A stretch of DNA of 10,571 nucleotides, from positions 1-10,571 of the forward strand of contig JAJQIP010000141.1 in NCBI GenBank assembly GCA_021199145.1, in the 5' to 3' direction. The notes under the pieces are model-generated. The model made no database searches. It was not told the origin of the DNA and was given only the letters and a program-made list of their open reading frames with translations. Below are positions 8,612 to 10,571 of this stretch, one piece after another (positions within the stretch are counted from its first letter, which is position 1; each line of letters starts with the position of its first letter). Origin of the DNA: Porphyromonadaceae bacterium (GTDB lineage: Bacteria; Bacteroidota; Bacteroidia; Bacteroidales; UBA11471). Made by a program: the position numbers and the translations under genes.

Positions 8612-8650
8612 GAGAAAAGTGGACTTTTCTCCCAAATAGGTACACTTTTC
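8612..8650. promoter_or_regulatory. Operator-like palindrome plus third half-site upstream of pectate lyase
   Basis: GAGAAAAGT (8612-8620), a GG centre, and ACTTTTCTC (8623-8631) form a perfect 9+9 bp palindrome. ACTTTTC recurs at 8644-8650, exactly 21 bp (two helical turns) from its copy at 8623. A two-base centre is too tight for an ideal RNA loop, so a DNA-binding site for a dimeric or tandem-binding regulator is the better reading. It overlaps where the -33 element of the proximal promoter would be. The regulator is not in the window. Confidence 0.5.
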
Positions 8651-8720
8651 CACCGACCGCACTATTTATGCCGGTGAAAGCGTCAGATATAGCCTACGTT
8701 CTGTAAAAAATGCCAAGAAA

Positions 8721-8744
8721 CCGATAGAAATAGTACCCTATCGG
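8721..8744 (-). promoter_or_regulatory. Inverted repeat at the distal lyase transcription start
   Basis: CCGATAG (8721-8727) and CTATCGG (8738-8744) are exact inverted copies around a ten-base spacer. They sit at the predicted start of the distal lyase transcript. This could be a repressor site or a 5' hairpin of the mRNA; the sequence does not choose between them. Confidence 0.4.
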
Positions 8745-8747
8745 CGA

Positions 8748-8780
8748 CAAATATAAAAATTATTTTACAATTTGCCCAAA
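8748..8780 (-). promoter_or_regulatory. Distal promoter for the pectate lyase
   Basis: The minus strand reads TTTG (8780-8777), 21 bp, TATATTTG (8755-8748): both Bacteroidota promoter elements are exact and the spacing is accepted. Transcription would start near 8741, leaving a leader of about 170 bases before the lyase ATG. An inverted repeat lies at the expected start site. Confidence 0.6.
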
Positions 8781-8796
8781 CAGGGTACTTTTTATT

Positions 8797-8820
8797 GAAA
8801 AAGGGAGCGTTTTTCTCTCC
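8797..8820 (-). terminator. Possible weak terminator after efp
   Basis: On the minus strand GGAG (8820-8817) can pair with CTCC (8807-8804) around a nine-base loop, followed by CTTTTTC. The four-pair stem is short, so this is only a candidate end for the efp transcript. Confidence 0.3.
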
Positions 8821-8838
8821 TCAATCATAATCCGTCGC

Positions 8839-9402
8839 TTAGCGGACCCGCTCGATATAGTCGCCCGTACGGGTGTCTACCCTAATCTTATCGCCTGTAT
8901 TAACAAAGAGGGGAACCCGCACGGTAGCCCCTGTCTCCACCGTGGCCGGCTTCAACGTGTTGGTGGCGGTATCGCCCTTGATGCCCGGCTCGGTATAGGT
9001 AACTGTCAGCTCCACTTTGACGGGAAGCTCAGCATAAAGAATGGTCTCGGTAGAGGCGTCGGATACCACTTCGACCACCATCTCCTCCTTCAGGAAATCA
9101 ACTCCCGTAATGAGATCGCGCGCAATGGGATGCTGCTCATAGGTCTCCTGATTCATGAAGATATAATCTTCCCCGTCTTTATAGAGGTATTGGTAGGGGC
9201 GACGTTCCACCCGCACATCTTCAAGCCGCTCCCCGATATTGAACCGGCGTTCGATAACGTAGCCGTTGACTACGTCTTTCAACTTCGTCCGCATAAAGGT
9301 GTTCCCCTTACCGGGCTTTACATGGAGGAACTCGATGCAGAAATAGAGTTTCCCGTCCATACGGATACAAGTGCCGTTTTTGATGTCTTGCGCATTAATC
9401 AT
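8839..9402 (-). CDS. efp: Elongation factor P
   Basis: EF-P binds stalled ribosomes next to the P site and helps form peptide bonds at polyproline stretches. The 187-residue length is the family norm. The N-terminal KOW-like domain (about 1-63) carries the loop KPGKGNTF (29-36), with Lys32 at the position that is post-translationally modified in many bacteria. The following OB domains contain ERLEDVRVERRPYQYLYKDGEDYIFM-type sequence and VELTVTYTEPGIKGDTA (131-147), typical EF-P signatures, and the C-terminus GDKIRVDTRTGDYIERV is the conserved end. The start ATG is fixed by an unusually strong Shine-Dalgarno (AAAAGGAGG, 9409-9417) six bases upstream. It has a good Bacteroidota promoter just upstream and is divergent from rpmH. 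Which modification system acts on Lys32 cannot be told here. Confidence 0.98.
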   Translation of the reverse strand: MINAQDIKNGTCIRMDGKLYFCIEFLHVKPGKGNTFMRTKLKDVVNGYVIERRFNIGERLEDVRVERRPYQYLYKDGEDYIFMNQETYEQHPIARDLITGVDFLKEEMVVEVVSDASTETILYAELPVKVELTVTYTEPGIKGDTATNTLKPATVETGATVRVPLFVNTGDKIRVDTRTGDYIERVR

Positions 9403-9408
9403 AACAGA

Positions 9409-9417
9409 CCTCCTTTT
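9409..9417 (-). promoter_or_regulatory. Strong Shine-Dalgarno of efp
   Basis: The minus strand reads AAAAGGAGG, six bases before the efp ATG. It is close to the full anti-16S complement. The other genes in the window have weak or no Shine-Dalgarno, as is common in Bacteroidota, so this one stands out and decides the efp start. Confidence 0.75.
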
Positions 9418-9446
9418 AAACTTTATTAAAACAGTTTTTCCGACGG

Positions 9447-9477
9447 CAAAAGTAAAATAAATTGGAAAATGTGCAAA
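9447..9477 (-). promoter_or_regulatory. Promoter for efp
   Basis: On the minus strand this reads TTTG, 19 bp, TACTTTTG. That is an exact match to the Bacteroidota primary promoter (TTTG at -33 and TAnnTTTG at -7) with accepted spacing. Transcription should begin near 9440, giving a leader of roughly 38 bases before the efp start that includes its strong Shine-Dalgarno. Confidence 0.8.
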
Positions 9478-9503
9478 AAAGATTAGGACAAAAAAGCCGA
9501 TTC

Positions 9504-9534
9504 TTTTTTTTGTTCAAAAAAAACGCTATTTTTG
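9504..9534 (+). promoter_or_regulatory. Promoter for rpmH
   Basis: TATTTTTG at 9527-9534 is an exact match to the Bacteroidota -7 box TAnnTTTG. The -33 element is only a T-rich stretch (9504-9511), since the nearest TTTG (9509-9512) is just 14 bp away. Transcription should begin near 9541, about 35 bases before the rpmH start. It fires away from the efp promoter, about 27 bp apart. Confidence 0.65.
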
Positions 9535-9575
9535 CACTCCCTATTTTTCAGAATAATAACGAAAATCATAACGGC

Positions 9576-9728
9576 ATGAAACGTACATTCCAACCATCGA
9601 ACAGAAAGAAGGTGAACAAACACGGCTTCCGGGCCAGAATGGCCACCCCCAACGGCCGCCGCGTATTGGCCGCACGCCGAGCCAAAGGACGTAAACGGTT
9701 GACCGTCTCCGACGATTTCAACGGTTAG
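9576..9728 (+). CDS. rpmH: 50S ribosomal protein L34
   Basis: A 50-residue, highly basic ribosomal protein of the large subunit. It begins MKRTFQPSNRKKVNKHGFRA and continues RMATPNGRRVLAARRAKGRK, the near-invariant L34 sequence; the tail RLTVSDDFNG is the short extension common in Bacteroidota. The start is the ATG at 9576, because all L34 proteins begin at this MKRT; an in-frame ATG at 9462 would add 38 Phe/Lys-rich residues unlike L34 and lies upstream of the likely transcription start. No Shine-Dalgarno is visible; the leader is AT-rich. A hairpin terminator follows 20 bp downstream. In many bacteria rpmH is next to rnpA, but here the next gene is xseA. Confidence 0.98.
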   Translation: MKRTFQPSNRKKVNKHGFRARMATPNGRRVLAARRAKGRKRLTVSDDFNG

Positions 9729-9748
9729 TCCCCTCTTTTGAAAGAGAT

Positions 9749-9786
9749 AAAAGGAAGACCTTACCCTACGGCCTTCCTTTTTAGTT
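9749..9786 (+). terminator. Rho-independent terminator after rpmH
   Basis: AAAAGGAAG (9749-9757) pairs with CTTCCTTTT (9773-9781); one A/C mismatch is followed by CC/GG pairs, closing a 9-base loop (9761-9769). The 3' side runs into a T-rich tail. It lies 20 bp after the rpmH stop and separates rpmH from xseA. Some read-through into xseA is possible because no strong xseA promoter was seen. Confidence 0.8.
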
Positions 9787-9825
9787 TTTAGCGATTCCTT
9801 TTTTATAATTTCCTTTTCTCCTGCC

Positions 9826-10571
9826 ATGCCCGAATGCCCGCTGACCCTCTACGACCTGAATACCTTGGTGCGCAATAAGCTGCAAGCCGCCTTGCCCGAC
9901 CGTTACTGGGTATGCGCCGAGGTGAGCGAGGCTCGGGAGAACGCTTCGGGCCACTGCTACCTCGAACTGGTGGACAAACTCTCCTCCACGAAGGAACTAC
10001 GGGCTAAGGCACGGGCCATTATCTGGGCAACAGTCTACCGTCTGCTCAAAGGCTATTTCCGGGCGGAGACCGGCTCGGAGATTCTGCCGGGCATCAAAAT
10101 TCTGGTACAGGTAAGCGTTGACTTTCACGAACTCTACGGCTATACCCTCACCATCCACGACATTGACCCCAACTATACCTTAGGTGACATGGCTCGGCAG
10201 CGGCAAGAGGTGCTGCGTAAACTGACCGAAGAGGGGATTATAGACCTGAACAAGGAGCTGGCCTGGCCGCTGCTGCCCCAACGTATCGCCGTCGTCTCTT
10301 CGCCTACCGCCGCAGGATACGGTGATTTCATCGACCAACTGCACCATAATCCCTACGGCTATCGCTTTTACACCACCCTCTATGCGGCCTCTATGCAGGG
10401 TCTTCGGGCGGAAGAGTCGATTATCGAGGCCTTCAACGCCATCTTTCGGAACGAAGAGGCATACGACGGAGTAGTCATCATCCGGGGCGGAGGGGCCACC
10501 TCCGAACTGAACTGCTTCGACAGCTACCCCCTGGCACAAAACATAGCTCAGTTTCCACTTCCGGTTATCGC
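9826..10571 (+). CDS. xseA: Exonuclease VII large subunit (5' part, cut by window edge)
   Basis: Exonuclease VII (XseA with several small XseB subunits) degrades single-stranded DNA from both ends to oligonucleotides, in DNA repair. The first 248 codons are present and the frame is open to the window end; full proteins are about 400-450 residues. The N-terminal OB-fold (about 5-115) begins LTLYDLNTLVRNKL and includes WVCAEVSEARENASGHCYLEL (28-48). The catalytic domain then shows the diagnostic LPQRIAVVSSPTAAGYGDF (150-168) and VVIIRGGGATSELNCFD (216-232). ATG 9826 is the only in-frame start between the rpmH terminator and the OB-fold, and no Shine-Dalgarno or good promoter was seen ahead of it. 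The insert KLSSTKELRAKARA between OB strands is also known from Bacteroidota homologues. xseB may follow outside the window. Confidence 0.96.
   Translation, partial: MPECPLTLYDLNTLVRNKLQAALPDRYWVCAEVSEARENASGHCYLELVDKLSSTKELRAKARAIIWATVYRLLKGYFRAETGSEILPGIKILVQVSVDFHELYGYTLTIHDIDPNYTLGDMARQRQEVLRKLTEEGIIDLNKELAWPLLPQRIAVVSSPTAAGYGDFIDQLHHNPYGYRFYTTLYAASMQGLRAEESIIEAFNAIFRNEEAYDGVVIIRGGGATSELNCFDSYPLAQNIAQFPLPVI

Noticed and set aside
9462..9575. Longer start for rpmH adding 38 residues
   Set aside because: L34 begins at MKRTFQPS in all known cases, and the extension lies mostly upstream of the likely transcription start.
9483..9827. Minus-strand 114-codon frame across rpmH
   Set aside because: It covers rpmH, its promoter and its terminator in antisense; no promoter or motif supports it.
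1..10571. CRISPR arrays, tRNA or rRNA genes, insertion sequences, phage genes
   Set aside because: I saw no regularly spaced direct repeats, transposase motifs, terminal inverted repeats or tRNA-like cloverleafs on either strand, although a covariance-model scan was not possible.

Overview
The window looks like chromosome of a Bacteroidales bacterium (Bacteroidota). The evidence is a SusC/SusD pair, lipoproteins with Bacteroidota-style signal peptides, promoters of the TTTG / TAnnTTTG type in place of sigma70 boxes, and mostly weak Shine-Dalgarno sequences. Base composition is near 50% GC in the genes, with AT-rich gaps. I cannot fix the genus from sequence reading alone.

Layout. Positions 1-8567 carry four minus-strand genes that together look like a small pectin-type polysaccharide utilisation locus. 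In transcription order (right to left) they are: a secreted family PL1 pectate lyase (6474-8567), a lipoprotein with about four divergent fasciclin (FAS1) repeats (3962-6343), a SusC-type TonB-dependent outer-membrane transporter (690-3965), and the N-terminal 226 residues of a SusD-type glycan-binding lipoprotein (1-678, running off the left edge). The fasciclin stop codon overlaps the susC start codon (ATGA), and susC and susD are 11 bp apart, so these three probably form one operon. The lyase lies 130 bp upstream and may have its own promoter. Its upstream region (8568-8838) holds a consensus-like promoter, a weaker proximal promoter, and a 9+9 bp palindrome followed 21 bp away by a third half-site.

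Positions 8839-10571 are housekeeping: efp (elongation factor P, minus), rpmH (ribosomal protein L34, plus) divergent from it with back-to-back promoters, a hairpin terminator after rpmH, and the 5' part of xseA (exonuclease VII large subunit, plus), which runs off the right edge. The efp/lyase gap is therefore the border between the core genome and the accessory glycan locus.

Working model (inference from families): the lyase cleaves pectate outside the cell or in the periplasm, the SusD and fasciclin lipoproteins sit on the cell surface with SusC, and SusC imports oligosaccharides using TonB energy. No regulator (HTCS, ECF sigma/anti-sigma), transposase, tRNA, rRNA or CRISPR array was seen. 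The least-explained parts are the fasciclin lipoprotein coupled to SusC and the operator-like sequences before the lyase.
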